From positions 62,001-126,000 of the forward strand of contig JAPLDH010000047.1 in the NCBI GenBank assembly GCA_026391355.1: a DNA stretch of 64,000 bases, in the 5' to 3' direction. A program made the translations under genes and the position numbers. Below are positions 20,028-27,693 of this stretch, one piece after another; within the stretch, counting starts at the first letter, position 1; the number at the start of each line of letters is the position of its first letter. The DNA is from Bacteroidota bacterium (GTDB lineage: Bacteria > Bacteroidota > Bacteroidia > Bacteroidales > FEN-979). The notes under the pieces were generated by a model, which did no database searches, was not told the DNA's origin, and worked only from the letters and a program-made list of their open reading frames with translations.

Positions 20028-20953
20028 GATTTCTGCTTAAATATTTTTTTTTAATCTTCTTTTTTCAGCTCTTTATTGTCCATTCTTTTTCCCAGAATAC
20101 TGCTAAGGAACTTGTACAAACCGGAATCATAAAAGCAAGGATCGGTGATTTTGATTCCGCTGTTTTTTACTTCAATAAAGCAATATCAAACGATTCGACA
20201 GAAGCAGAACCTTGGTACAACCGGGGACTGGTAAAAAGTCAGCAACATGACTATCAGGGAGCCATAAACGATTTTTCTGTCGTTATCAGGCTAAAGCCGA
20301 CTTATCCCGAACCTTACTATAACCGTGGTGTGGCAAAAGATTTCCTTAAGGATCCCTGGGGTGCTATCTGGGATTATACGAAAGCAACTACATTGAAGAT
20401 GGATTTTGCCGACGCCTATTTCAATATGGGAATGGTGAAATTTGACATGAAAGATTACCGGGCAGCTTCTGAAGACTTTTCACGCGGATTGCAATATAAA
20501 CCTGATTTTACCGAAGGGTATTATAACAGAGGTCTGGCACTGTTTAATCTGAAAGATTATTATGGTGCAATTGCGGATCTGGATAAGGCTATAAAACTTG
20601 ACAGTACATCAGCTGAATATTATTCCACACGAGGTGCTGCCAAAGCTGCAGCACGTTTGTATTCACAGGCCATCGGTGATTTCCGTAATACCCTTCGCAT
20701 CAATAAGAACGACATAAATGCTTACCTGAACCTGGGTCTTGCAGACCTCTATCTGAAAAACTACCAGGAGGCATTGGAATGTTATTCGAGGGTGACTGAA
20801 TTGGATGCAGGTAATGTCGATGCATTTGCAAACAGGGGCGTGGCAAAACAATATCTCAATGACCTGATAGGCGCTTGTGAAGATTGGAAAAAGGCGGCTG
20901 TTATGGGTTCCGACAAAGCAAAGAACTATCTTCAGAAATTTTGTTCCCCCTGA
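20024..20953 (+). CDS. Exported TPR-repeat protein (second of tandem pair)
   Basis: A 309-residue protein with a signal peptide (RFLLKYFFLIFFFQLFIVHS, cleavage near FSQ) and about eight TPR units, for example AINDFSVVIRLKPTYPEPYY and AIADLDKAIKLDSTSAEYYS. It ends GACEDWKKAAVMGS and NYLQKFC, closely parallel to the end of the upstream protein (GACEDFQKSYYLG, MITKYC). This suggests the two genes arose by duplication. The ATG overlaps the upstream stop. Function unknown beyond scaffolding. Confidence 0.85.
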   Translation: MRFLLKYFFLIFFFQLFIVHSFSQNTAKELVQTGIIKARIGDFDSAVFYFNKAISNDSTEAEPWYNRGLVKSQQHDYQGAINDFSVVIRLKPTYPEPYYNRGVAKDFLKDPWGAIWDYTKATTLKMDFADAYFNMGMVKFDMKDYRAASEDFSRGLQYKPDFTEGYYNRGLALFNLKDYYGAIADLDKAIKLDSTSAEYYSTRGAAKAAARLYSQAIGDFRNTLRINKNDINAYLNLGLADLYLKNYQEALECYSRVTELDAGNVDAFANRGVAKQYLNDLIGACEDWKKAAVMGSDKAKNYLQKFCSP

Positions 20954-21014
20954 ACATGTTACCTTTTGATTTTTTGCCGATTAATGCAGAAGGCAAATCA
21001 CAAACCGGTAACTT

Positions 21015-23126
21015 ATGGATTCCTGGCGGCAATATCCCATCCTGAGACTCATCGTACCTTTTCTTACCGGAATAATTACTGCAATAAAATTTAATGGTCA
21101 TCCCCTTGTACTCATATGGGTGATTACTCCTGTTTTTCTGCTATTCCTTGTAATGAGAGGTATCATGAGACCTTTGGCTTACAGGAACCGATGGATTCCC
21201 GGAGTCATCATTTATTTTCTTCTGTTTCTTATACTTTACCAATTAACCCTTGATAAACAGATTTTTGGAGAGGCATCTTTTGCTGGTCCATTGAAGAGTT
21301 CAGGAGAGATTTACCTTGGGGAGATTATTGAACAGCCTGTTCAGAAGACTAAAAATGTCAAAGTGGTTATTGGCCTGAAGGGGGTAAGATGGAAGGGTGG
21401 ATGGAAAAAAATTTCGGATCGGGTTCTTGTATATTTTAGAAATGACTGGAACACAGGAACCCTTTTTTATGGCGACCGGATCGTTTTTTATTCTGAGTTA
21501 ACAGAACCTCCTGATCCTGTTACCCCTTTTATGTTTAATTATAAGCAGTTCTTAACGCTTCGTGGAATACGGCTCCAGGCTTTTGTAAAGGAAAACCATT
21601 GGCGCAGGATCGGCAGGAACAGCAGAAACCCGCTGGTAACCCTGGCGATATCTTTCAGGAACCAACTGCTTGGGATTTTCAGGGATAACCAGGTCAGGGG
21701 AAAGGAATTTGCGGTTGGGAGTGCACTACTGCTTGGCTACGTTGACGAAATTGACCAGGAACTCATGAAAGATTATTCAGCTACAGGCGCCATGCACATC
21801 CTTTCCGTTTCGGGTATGCATGTGGGTATTATCTTTCTTGTCCTTGAGAAGATGCTGCTTTTCCTGCGGAGGTACAGACATGGGGTCATCATTAAAACCG
21901 GTTTGGTCATTTTGTTTGTCTGGTTTTATGCATTACTGACAGGACTTTCTCCTTCGGTGATGAGAGCGGCAGCCATGCTATCACTCATCTCGATCGGCAA
22001 TTCCATGAAACGCACACCGGATGTACTGAACACGATGGCAGCTTCCGCACTTTTCCTTCTCATCTGGAATCCTTTCCTGCTGATAGATGCGGGTTTTCAG
22101 CTTTCTTACCTGGCCGTTGCAGGGATTGTCCTTCTCTATAAACCTGTCCAGGATATTATTACCCCCGCAAACTGGCTGATGCGTCAGGTCTGGAGTATCC
22201 TTGCTGTTTCATTTGTTGCACAACTCCTGACTTTCCCTTTAAGCCTCTTCTATTTTCATCAGTTTCCCAACTATTTCATGTTGACCAATATTTTTGTTGT
22301 ACCGCTTTCAAGCCTGATCATTTATGCAGGAATTCTTCTGCTTCTGCTGGGTAGTATTCCCGGAATTTCACTGATCATTTCAAAAGTTTTTGTTTTTCTG
22401 ATCTGGTTACTGAACAATTCTATACATTTTATCGAGGAGTTGCCATTTTCAACAACAAAAGGAATTTTTATCGGAGTTGGAGAGATGCTGCTTCTTTATT
22501 CTTTTATTCTGTTCTTCAGCTTTTATTTATTCACGAAAAAAAAACTATTTATTTATATATCCCTGTTAAGCCTGTTGATATTTGTAAGTGTCATATTTTC
22601 ATCGAAACTGATAAATTACACCCATAACAAGGTGATCATATATCAACTTTCACATCAAACCACCATCGAATTTATTCAGCAGGGGACAAGTATTATTGTG
22701 GGGGACAAAATTGTAAACCAGGATGAATATGCTTTAGGGATCATTCATCAGACCCGGTTGGCATTGGGAATAAAAGAAAAATTCAGGATGCTTGTCAATC
22801 CGTTCGTAAAAAACGATAAACCATTCAGGTATGAAAATTTCTTCAAGGAAGGAACCTTTGTTATTTTTTCAGGAAAAAGAATAGCACTCCTGAATTCGAA
22901 ACTTCCGGATTCAATTCCATTGAAAATTAAGGTTGATTTGCTGGTCATCTGTGGAAACCCTTCACTTAGCCTGATCAATGTAATGAAGATATTTAAGGCA
23001 GGAAAGGTTATTGTTGACGGTTCAAATTCATCCTTTAACGTGGAGCAATGGCTGAAGGAAGCCCGTACCTTGCATCTGGATATTTATTCGACCTGGAAAT
23101 CGGGGGCATATATTTGGGATCTATGA
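21015..23126 (+). CDS. ComEC/Rec2-family DNA uptake channel protein
   Basis: A 703-residue membrane protein. The N-terminal part (DUF4131-like, OB-fold region at about 70-190) is followed by the Competence domain with HILSVSGMHVGIIFLV and LTGLSPSVMRAAAMLSL, and about ten hydrophobic segments to residue 535. The last 170 residues match the position of the metallo-beta-lactamase-like domain but lack any HxHxDH metal site (VDLLVICGNPSLSLINVM, VIVDGSNSSFNVEQWL), as is common in Bacteroidota homologs. It probably moves transforming DNA across the inner membrane; no other competence pilus gene is nearby. Confidence 0.9.
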   Translation: MDSWRQYPILRLIVPFLTGIITAIKFNGHPLVLIWVITPVFLLFLVMRGIMRPLAYRNRWIPGVIIYFLLFLILYQLTLDKQIFGEASFAGPLKSSGEIYLGEIIEQPVQKTKNVKVVIGLKGVRWKGGWKKISDRVLVYFRNDWNTGTLFYGDRIVFYSELTEPPDPVTPFMFNYKQFLTLRGIRLQAFVKENHWRRIGRNSRNPLVTLAISFRNQLLGIFRDNQVRGKEFAVGSALLLGYVDEIDQELMKDYSATGAMHILSVSGMHVGIIFLVLEKMLLFLRRYRHGVIIKTGLVILFVWFYALLTGLSPSVMRAAAMLSLISIGNSMKRTPDVLNTMAASALFLLIWNPFLLIDAGFQLSYLAVAGIVLLYKPVQDIITPANWLMRQVWSILAVSFVAQLLTFPLSLFYFHQFPNYFMLTNIFVVPLSSLIIYAGILLLLLGSIPGISLIISKVFVFLIWLLNNSIHFIEELPFSTTKGIFIGVGEMLLLYSFILFFSFYLFTKKKLFIYISLLSLLIFVSVIFSSKLINYTHNKVIIYQLSHQTTIEFIQQGTSIIVGDKIVNQDEYALGIIHQTRLALGIKEKFRMLVNPFVKNDKPFRYENFFKEGTFVIFSGKRIALLNSKLPDSIPLKIKVDLLVICGNPSLSLINVMKIFKAGKVIVDGSNSSFNVEQWLKEARTLHLDIYSTWKSGAYIWDL

Positions 23127-23275
23127 ATGAAAAGGATGTAATGAGGGTTCAGGAAGAAATGATTTTAAATAAGCTTAACCTTATCCGGGGTCAGAAGGTG
23201 ATGCTTGAGGTTTTGGAGAAGTCGGTTATCGTTTTTTCTCACTATGCAATTTCCTGTAAGCATCATCACGGTTAG
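23123..23275 (+). pseudogene. Truncated ORF6N-domain remnant
   Basis: Starting at ATG 23123, which overlaps the comEC stop, the frame reads VQEEMILNKLNLIRGQKVML. This is the first part of an ORF6N domain (a DNA-binding domain of phage and defence-island proteins), which normally continues DxDLAELYGV. Here the match ends near 23210 and the frame runs into antisense of the downstream TPR gene, giving 50 codons in all. The rest of the domain is missing, so I read it as a gene remnant. Confidence 0.55.
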
Positions 23276-25064
23276 CATAGGCTTTGGTATAGTCAGGGTC
23301 AATCTCGATGGCCTTGGAGAAATCGGCTAATGCCTTGTCCCACTGCCCAAGGATACTGAAGGCAATGCCACGGTTGTAATACGCATCAGTAAGTTTCGGG
23401 TTATTCTCGGTCGCTTTGGTGAAATCGGCTATTGCCCTGTCCCACAACCCGAGATTACTGTATGCAATACCACGGTTGGAATAGGCTTTGGCATATTCAG
23501 GGTCAATCTCGATCGTCTTGGAGAAATCGGCTACTGCCTTGTCCCACTGTCCAAGGATAATATAGGTTGCGCCACGGTTGGAATATGCCTTTGTATTATT
23601 GGGGTCAATCTCGATCACCTTGGAGAAATCGGTTATTGACCTTTCCCACTGTCCAAGGTTATTGTAAGTATTGCCACGGTTGTAATACGCATCAGTAAGT
23701 TTCGGGTTAATTTCGATTGCTTTGGAGAAATCGGCTATTGCCCTGTCCCACTGTTTTAGTTCATCCCAGGCAGTGCCACGGTTGTAATAAGCAACCTGGG
23801 AGTAATCATATTTACTTATCACATCATCCCATAGTGTTATGCTCTCTTTCCAGACCCTGCAACGTAAAAACGTCTGGCTTGACAAAACAAGGATAAACGT
23901 AAAAAATAAGGCATACCTGATCCTTGTATTCCTGATTTCCAGCAAACCAAAGGCAAAACAAAGAATCAATCCAACTGATGGGACATAAAAATAACGGTCT
24001 GCCATAATTGCTCCTCCAACGGGGATTAATTGTAAAAGTGGAAGAAGACTCAGGAAAAACATACTAAGTCCGAATGCATAGATTTTCGAACGTTTAAATA
24101 AGAAATAAGAGCAAATTAAATAAACAGGTACTGTAAAAATGAATAACCAATAAAATGAAGGGATACTTCCATTTAATGATCTTAATGGATATGGATATAA
24201 TGCTGAAAGACCAATGGGTAAAATGCTTTTAATCAAATATTGAGTAAACCCGAATGAAGCAAAAGCGAATCTTTCAGAAAGGGTCAAATATGGGTATTCG
24301 AGAGCATTAGCCGATCCCTGGGCACGCAAAGCAACCCATCCAAAGATCACCGAAAGAAGTAAAAATGGTATTTTTTCTGATAAAACTTTTATTGAAAACC
24401 ATTTCCGGCCCTTCAAATAATCAATAAAAGGGAGAATAGCCACAAGAACTACTGCCTGTCCTTTTGCCAGTAAGGAAAGTAAAAAGAATAAAAGTGACAG
24501 CACAAAATACGAACCTTTCCTATTGGAAGCATATGTTGCATAGACTGTAAGCGATACCAAATAAAAAAAAGAATACAAAACATCTTTTCTTTCGGCTACC
24601 CAGGCAACTGATTCAACATGCAATGTATGAACTCCAAATATCATAAAAGTTAATGCAGCAAGAAGATTGTTTTGAGTGAGCCGCTTAACCAACAAGAAGA
24701 CTAAGAATGTGTTTACGAGATGTAAGAGCAGATTCGAAAAGTGAAATATAAAGGGACTATCTCCACCTATGAGATGATCTACCCCAAGTGATAACAGGGT
24801 AAGAGGATGATAATTCCCTTCAAAATAAACGGAAAATATTTTCACAATACCTGCAAGAGACAGGTTTTTCAAATAAGGATTATTAACATATTCATAGTCG
24901 TCCCAATTGGTAATACCATTGGTAAGTGAAGGAAAATAAACGATCAATGTAAGTAACAAACCTGCTATCAACCAGTAAGATGTATAATCTTTTTTGGTTA
25001 TGGATTTTATTGATATTGGCTTTGCTGGCTTTTGTTTTGCTGGTTTTTGTTTTTGTCTGGTCAT
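23226..25064 (-). CDS. Membrane GT-C-like protein with C-terminal TPR array
   Basis: A 612-residue protein. A Lys/Pro-rich cytoplasmic start is followed by about eleven membrane segments (residues 30-420) with ITNWDDYEYV in the first loop and HTLHVESVAWVAERKDVLYS after the fourth segment. This pattern is shared with the TMTC/PMT-like GT-C glycosyltransferases, where the Asp pair is catalytic. The last 190 residues form five to six TPRs (YNRGTAWDELKQWDRAIADF type). The repeats are very alike at DNA level, with a 102-base period. Sugar donor and target are unknown. It reads toward comEC. Confidence 0.8.
   Translation of the reverse strand: MTRQKQKPAKQKPAKPISIKSITKKDYTSYWLIAGLLLTLIVYFPSLTNGITNWDDYEYVNNPYLKNLSLAGIVKIFSVYFEGNYHPLTLLSLGVDHLIGGDSPFIFHFSNLLLHLVNTFLVFLLVKRLTQNNLLAALTFMIFGVHTLHVESVAWVAERKDVLYSFFYLVSLTVYATYASNRKGSYFVLSLLFFLLSLLAKGQAVVLVAILPFIDYLKGRKWFSIKVLSEKIPFLLLSVIFGWVALRAQGSANALEYPYLTLSERFAFASFGFTQYLIKSILPIGLSALYPYPLRSLNGSIPSFYWLFIFTVPVYLICSYFLFKRSKIYAFGLSMFFLSLLPLLQLIPVGGAIMADRYFYVPSVGLILCFAFGLLEIRNTRIRYALFFTFILVLSSQTFLRCRVWKESITLWDDVISKYDYSQVAYYNRGTAWDELKQWDRAIADFSKAIEINPKLTDAYYNRGNTYNNLGQWERSITDFSKVIEIDPNNTKAYSNRGATYIILGQWDKAVADFSKTIEIDPEYAKAYSNRGIAYSNLGLWDRAIADFTKATENNPKLTDAYYNRGIAFSILGQWDKALADFSKAIEIDPDYTKAYANRDDAYRKLHSEKKR
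23265..23820 (-). repeat. 102-bp tandem DNA repeats encoding the TPR array
   Basis: Five to six units of 102 bases (34 codons) share long identical stretches such as TTGGAGAAATCGGCTA and CCACGGTTG. The similarity is at nucleotide level, not just protein level, which points to recent unit duplication or gene conversion. Confidence 0.75.
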
Positions 25065-25435
25065 TTGATGTCAACGGGTCATTATTTCGATGGAATCAGG
25101 AGAACTTCAAGAAATAATTTAATTGGTGTTTGTCTTTAACCATAGGTTGTCAATAAATACTGGAGTTTGCTAAAATATTTCAAGAAAGTAGTCCCCTTTA
25201 GCTTCGAATCAAAGATAATGAATCCATAAAAATCTTCAATGAAAAGAACATTCAGTAATTTTTGAAGAGTCAGCTTGAGTAAGTCAATGGGGAGGAGATT
25301 GAGTTTAAAGAGCATAAAAGGATAGGTTTTAAACGGAATAATGAAATATCGCTGTTCTCATTTCAATAAATCTTGGTAAGTTTGTAAGAGGATAATGCCT
25401 GACACCATGTTTATCAACCCCCTAAACCTTTTCCC
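25065..25435. other. Gene-poor gap of 371 bases
   Basis: AT-rich spacer between two divergent genes. No RNA gene or terminator was recognised. On the minus strand 25136-25315 is open for 59 codons (a Leu/Phe/Lys-rich peptide ending LQYLLTTYG) with no family I recognise. The only regulatory signal is a TAAGTTTG box at its right end. Confidence 0.5.
25377..25384 (+). promoter_or_regulatory. Candidate -7 element (TAAGTTTG) for the broken vWA/T9SS gene
   Basis: TAAGTTTG fits TAnnTTTG and lies 51 bases before the ATG at 25436, so the N-terminal fragment may still be transcribed. Confidence 0.45.
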
Positions 25436-26179
25436 ATGAAAACAATCCTTTCAACCATTATTTTGATATTGATCTTCATGGAGCCATCATTCGCTCAGAA
25501 AGGCATGGTCAAAGGAAGGATAACTGATAAAGATTCAAAGGAGGCAATCCCCTTTGCAAGTGTTGTACTGGAAAACAAAGGAATTCAGGAGGCCGGTACC
25601 ACTGCAGACCGGAACGGGGAATTTATCATTAAAGCCAATCCGTCTGTTTATACGCTTAAAGTAGCATATGTGGGATATAAGGTATTCCGGCAGGATAGTG
25701 TGAAAGTCAGGAAAAATGATACTACAGTGGTCAATATCGTTTTGACACCAACCACAACAATGTTAAGGGAGGTTAAGGTGCTGGATTATTCGGTACCGCT
25801 TTTTTCAAAGGATATGTCAACTTCCGGTGGAACCGTGACCTCGGAAGAGATCATTTCCATGAGATCTCCATCATTGGAATCGACGTCAACGGGAAAACGG
25901 GCCGGGGGTAAGATGATCACTCCGGGAGTGGGGATTCTTACTGCCGGGGAGATCAATGATTTTTCAAAGTGGGATCTTTGGGAAGATATTAAGTCGAAGG
26001 ATCTGAAAACCTGGCAGGATTACTGGGAGATGGCTCCTACCGGACGATTTACGTTCCAGGTAATTACAAAAAGGGGGAAACCGGTCGTTGATGCCATTGT
26101 TTCTCTGCAGTCGGCAAAGGGATATTCATCATCCCGGTCACGGGAAGCGGTATCGATAAAAGCACGGAATACCTCCTGA
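25436..26179 (+). CDS. N-terminal fragment of a vWA-type exported protein (carboxypeptidase-like regulatory domain), broken gene
   Basis: 247 codons. A signal peptide (MKTILSTIILILIFMEPSFA) is followed by a carboxypeptidase-regulatory-like domain (GRITDKDSKEAIPFASVVLE to VNIVLTPTTT). A family segment LTAGEINDFSKWDLWEDIKS leads into TGRFTFQVITKRGKPVVDA. In related Bacteroidota proteins as I remember them, that segment is followed by about 200 residues of von Willebrand A domain. Here the frame instead runs 27 codons into sequence that is meaningful only in another frame and stops at 26179. It is the first half of one gene damaged by an internal deletion near 26095-26110. Confidence 0.75.
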   Translation: MKTILSTIILILIFMEPSFAQKGMVKGRITDKDSKEAIPFASVVLENKGIQEAGTTADRNGEFIIKANPSVYTLKVAYVGYKVFRQDSVKVRKNDTTVVNIVLTPTTTMLREVKVLDYSVPLFSKDMSTSGGTVTSEEIISMRSPSLESTSTGKRAGGKMITPGVGILTAGEINDFSKWDLWEDIKSKDLKTWQDYWEMAPTGRFTFQVITKRGKPVVDAIVSLQSAKGYSSSRSREAVSIKARNTS

Positions 26180-26184
26180 GGTCT

Positions 26185-26811
26185 ATGGCCATGGCAACGA
26201 ACGGCCGGTACGTCTTCCTCACCGATCACAGCCATATCGGAGGAGAACACCTGATTCCAACCACCGATGAATATGATGTGTTTCTGCTGAACAAGCTTAT
26301 TCTTAAGCTTTTCGATGAGTATCTTTATACACCATCATGCAGCGATTCTGCGGTCACCAGGAAAATCGGGGATACTACCTATGTCTATAACCCCAAAATT
26401 ATTGCCCATGTTGTGTCGGATTCTTCCAGGATCAACAAATTCAACAACCCGTACAAAAAACCCGACACAAATTATGTGGTTTTCAATAACCCGCCCAACC
26501 CGGATACGACCGGGACAAAGGATACCCTTCAAAAGAATCAGACAACTGATTCAACCATCATTGAAAAAGAAAAATTCCGGAGTTTTAAATATTATCCGAA
26601 TCCCACCACTGGCAATCTGACCATCGAGGTCGACGGAGTTGTTGACCTCCTTTACCTTGCTGATATATCCGGCAAACTCCTGGCAAAATATGATATCCGG
26701 GGTCAGAAGAAGATCACGATCAATATCGGTAATTACCCTTCAGGTGTATATTTCCTGCAATGTTTCCTGGAGAACAAATGGGTTAGAGGGAAGATCATCC
26801 TGGTGCATTGA
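26185..26811 (+). CDS. C-terminal fragment of the same vWA-type protein, with T9SS type A sorting domain
   Basis: 208 codons from ATG 26185, but the frame is already homologous from about 26101, reading GIFIIPVTGSGIDKSTEYLL and then RSMAMATNGRYVFLTDHS. That is the tail of a von Willebrand A domain in the known family, continuing PTTDEYDVFLLNKL. After a Pro/Thr/Asn-rich linker comes a T9SS type A sorting domain (about residues 130-208): YYPNPTTGNLTIEV, VDLLYLADISGKLL, YPSGVYFLQCF. Without its own signal peptide it cannot be exported as it stands. It belongs with the preceding fragment. Confidence 0.7.
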   Translation: MAMATNGRYVFLTDHSHIGGEHLIPTTDEYDVFLLNKLILKLFDEYLYTPSCSDSAVTRKIGDTTYVYNPKIIAHVVSDSSRINKFNNPYKKPDTNYVVFNNPPNPDTTGTKDTLQKNQTTDSTIIEKEKFRSFKYYPNPTTGNLTIEVDGVVDLLYLADISGKLLAKYDIRGQKKITINIGNYPSGVYFLQCFLENKWVRGKIILVH

Positions 26812-26829
26812 TGAAGAATAAATAAAAAA

Positions 26830-27072
26830 CTAAATTAACCCTTCATATAAATCCCAGATTGGAAAACATAGTTCGTAGTTATTCCAGATAATATCTCCAT
26901 ATTCGATTGAAAAATCAGCGAATAAATTCTTATCCAGATATTTTCTGGTCATTGGATTCCTCGCTTTTTTTAAGAAGCTGCTAAAATCAATTATCCTGAT
27001 AATGCCATCTGAAAAAGTAAACTGTATCAGATAATCTTTCAAATATTCAGCTTTCTCAATTGATATTACCAT
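26830..27072 (-). CDS. DUF2442 family protein
   Basis: An 80-residue protein of the DUF2442 type: ISIEKAEYLKDYLIQFTFSD, GIIRIIDFSSFL, then SIEYGDIIWNNYELCF. It starts one base after the stop of the upstream DUF4160 gene, so the two form an operon. Such pairs recur in bacteria and have been suspected to act like toxin-antitoxin modules, but the activity is not established and this is inference. A single downstream partner and short length are typical. Confidence 0.75.
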   Translation of the reverse strand: MVISIEKAEYLKDYLIQFTFSDGIIRIIDFSSFLKKARNPMTRKYLDKNLFADFSIEYGDIIWNNYELCFPIWDLYEGLI

Positions 27073-27073
27073 A

Positions 27074-27376
27074 TTACAATTTTTTAGTTATTTTTTCAGG
27101 TGTGATTTCAACGTTATAAATAAAAAAATCAATCCACTTTCTCACGATATCATCTCTGTAAATTTCAACCAGTTTTAAGAATTTCTTCATATGATTGATC
27201 TTCAATGGTTTTTTACCCTCTACTTCTCTTACCACGATCTCCTTGAATTTCCCATTTTCGAAAACAATCTCCGCTTTACTTTCTGTACCTTGGTACCTCC
27301 CATGAACATGAATCGGTTTATGTTCCATTGAATAGAATAAAATGATCAGCCCGAAATATTCATAAAGTTTTGGCAT
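27074..27376 (-). CDS. DUF4160 family protein
   Basis: A 100-residue protein of the DUF4160 family. It shows the core ILFYSMEHKPIHVHGRYQG (His pair near residues 22-25), then KAEIVFENGKFKEIVVRE and NHMKKFLKLVEIYRDDIVRK. It is followed after one base by the DUF2442 gene. The biochemical role is unknown. The pair lies next to tRNA-Asp and to a damaged gene, a plausible site for an acquired module. Confidence 0.75.
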   Translation of the reverse strand: MPKLYEYFGLIILFYSMEHKPIHVHGRYQGTESKAEIVFENGKFKEIVVREVEGKKPLKINHMKKFLKLVEIYRDDIVRKWIDFFIYNVEITPEKITKKL

Positions 27377-27390
27377 GTGATTGTTTTATA

Positions 27391-27398
27391 CAAAATTA
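27391..27398 (-). promoter_or_regulatory. Candidate -7 element for the DUF4160-DUF2442 pair
   Basis: On the minus strand this reads TAATTTTG, 14 bases before the DUF4160 start. Confidence 0.4.
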
Positions 27399-27498
27399 AT
27401 ATAATTTACAATAGTTCCTCATCAGCCATAAATTTCATCGGCTGTCCGATTGACCAAATATATTGTTGTAGTGGTAGTAAATGATTTTGTAAAAGAAT

Positions 27499-27529
27499 TT
27501 TGAGGAATTAAAAAAATGGATTACTTTTG
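27499..27529 (+). promoter_or_regulatory. Consensus promoter of tRNA-Asp
   Basis: TTTG at 27499-27502, a 19-base spacer, then TACTTTTG at 27522-27529. This matches the Bacteroidota TTTG / TAnnTTTG promoter with ideal spacing, 12 bases before the tRNA. Confidence 0.8.
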
Positions 27530-27541
27530 TGCCCTCTATCT

Positions 27542-27615
27542 GGTCTGGTAGTTCAGTTGGTTAGAATGCCGCCCTGTCACGGCGGAGGTCGCGAGTTCGA
27601 GTCTCGTCCAGACCG
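27542..27615 (+). tRNA. trnD: tRNA-Asp (anticodon GTC)
   Basis: The 74-nt cloverleaf has acceptor arms GGTCTGG/CCAGACC and D-arm GTTC-GAAT. The anticodon arm CCGCC-CTGTCAC-GGCGG carries GTC, and the T-arm is GCGAG-TTCGAGT-CTCGT. The discriminator base is G. CCA is not encoded. It stands alone between its promoter and terminator. Confidence 0.97.
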
Positions 27616-27628
27616 CAGATAAATATCC

Positions 27629-27667
27629 AAAACCCCTGTAACAAAACAAGTTGCTGGGGTTTTCTTT
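27629..27667 (+). terminator. Terminator after tRNA-Asp
   Basis: AAAACCCC (27629-27636) pairs with GGGGTTTT (27656-27663), and GTAAC pairs with GTTGC inside. A T-rich tail follows. The A/T-flanked stem could also stop the minus-strand exosortase-partner transcript. Confidence 0.8.
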
Positions 27668-27693
27668 AAAATAAGCTATGCTCAGACAGGATA

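Noticed and set aside
25136-25315. 59-codon minus-strand frame in the gap before the broken vWA gene
   Set aside because: No recognisable motif, start or operon partner; Leu/Phe-rich chance frame in AT-rich DNA cannot be excluded.
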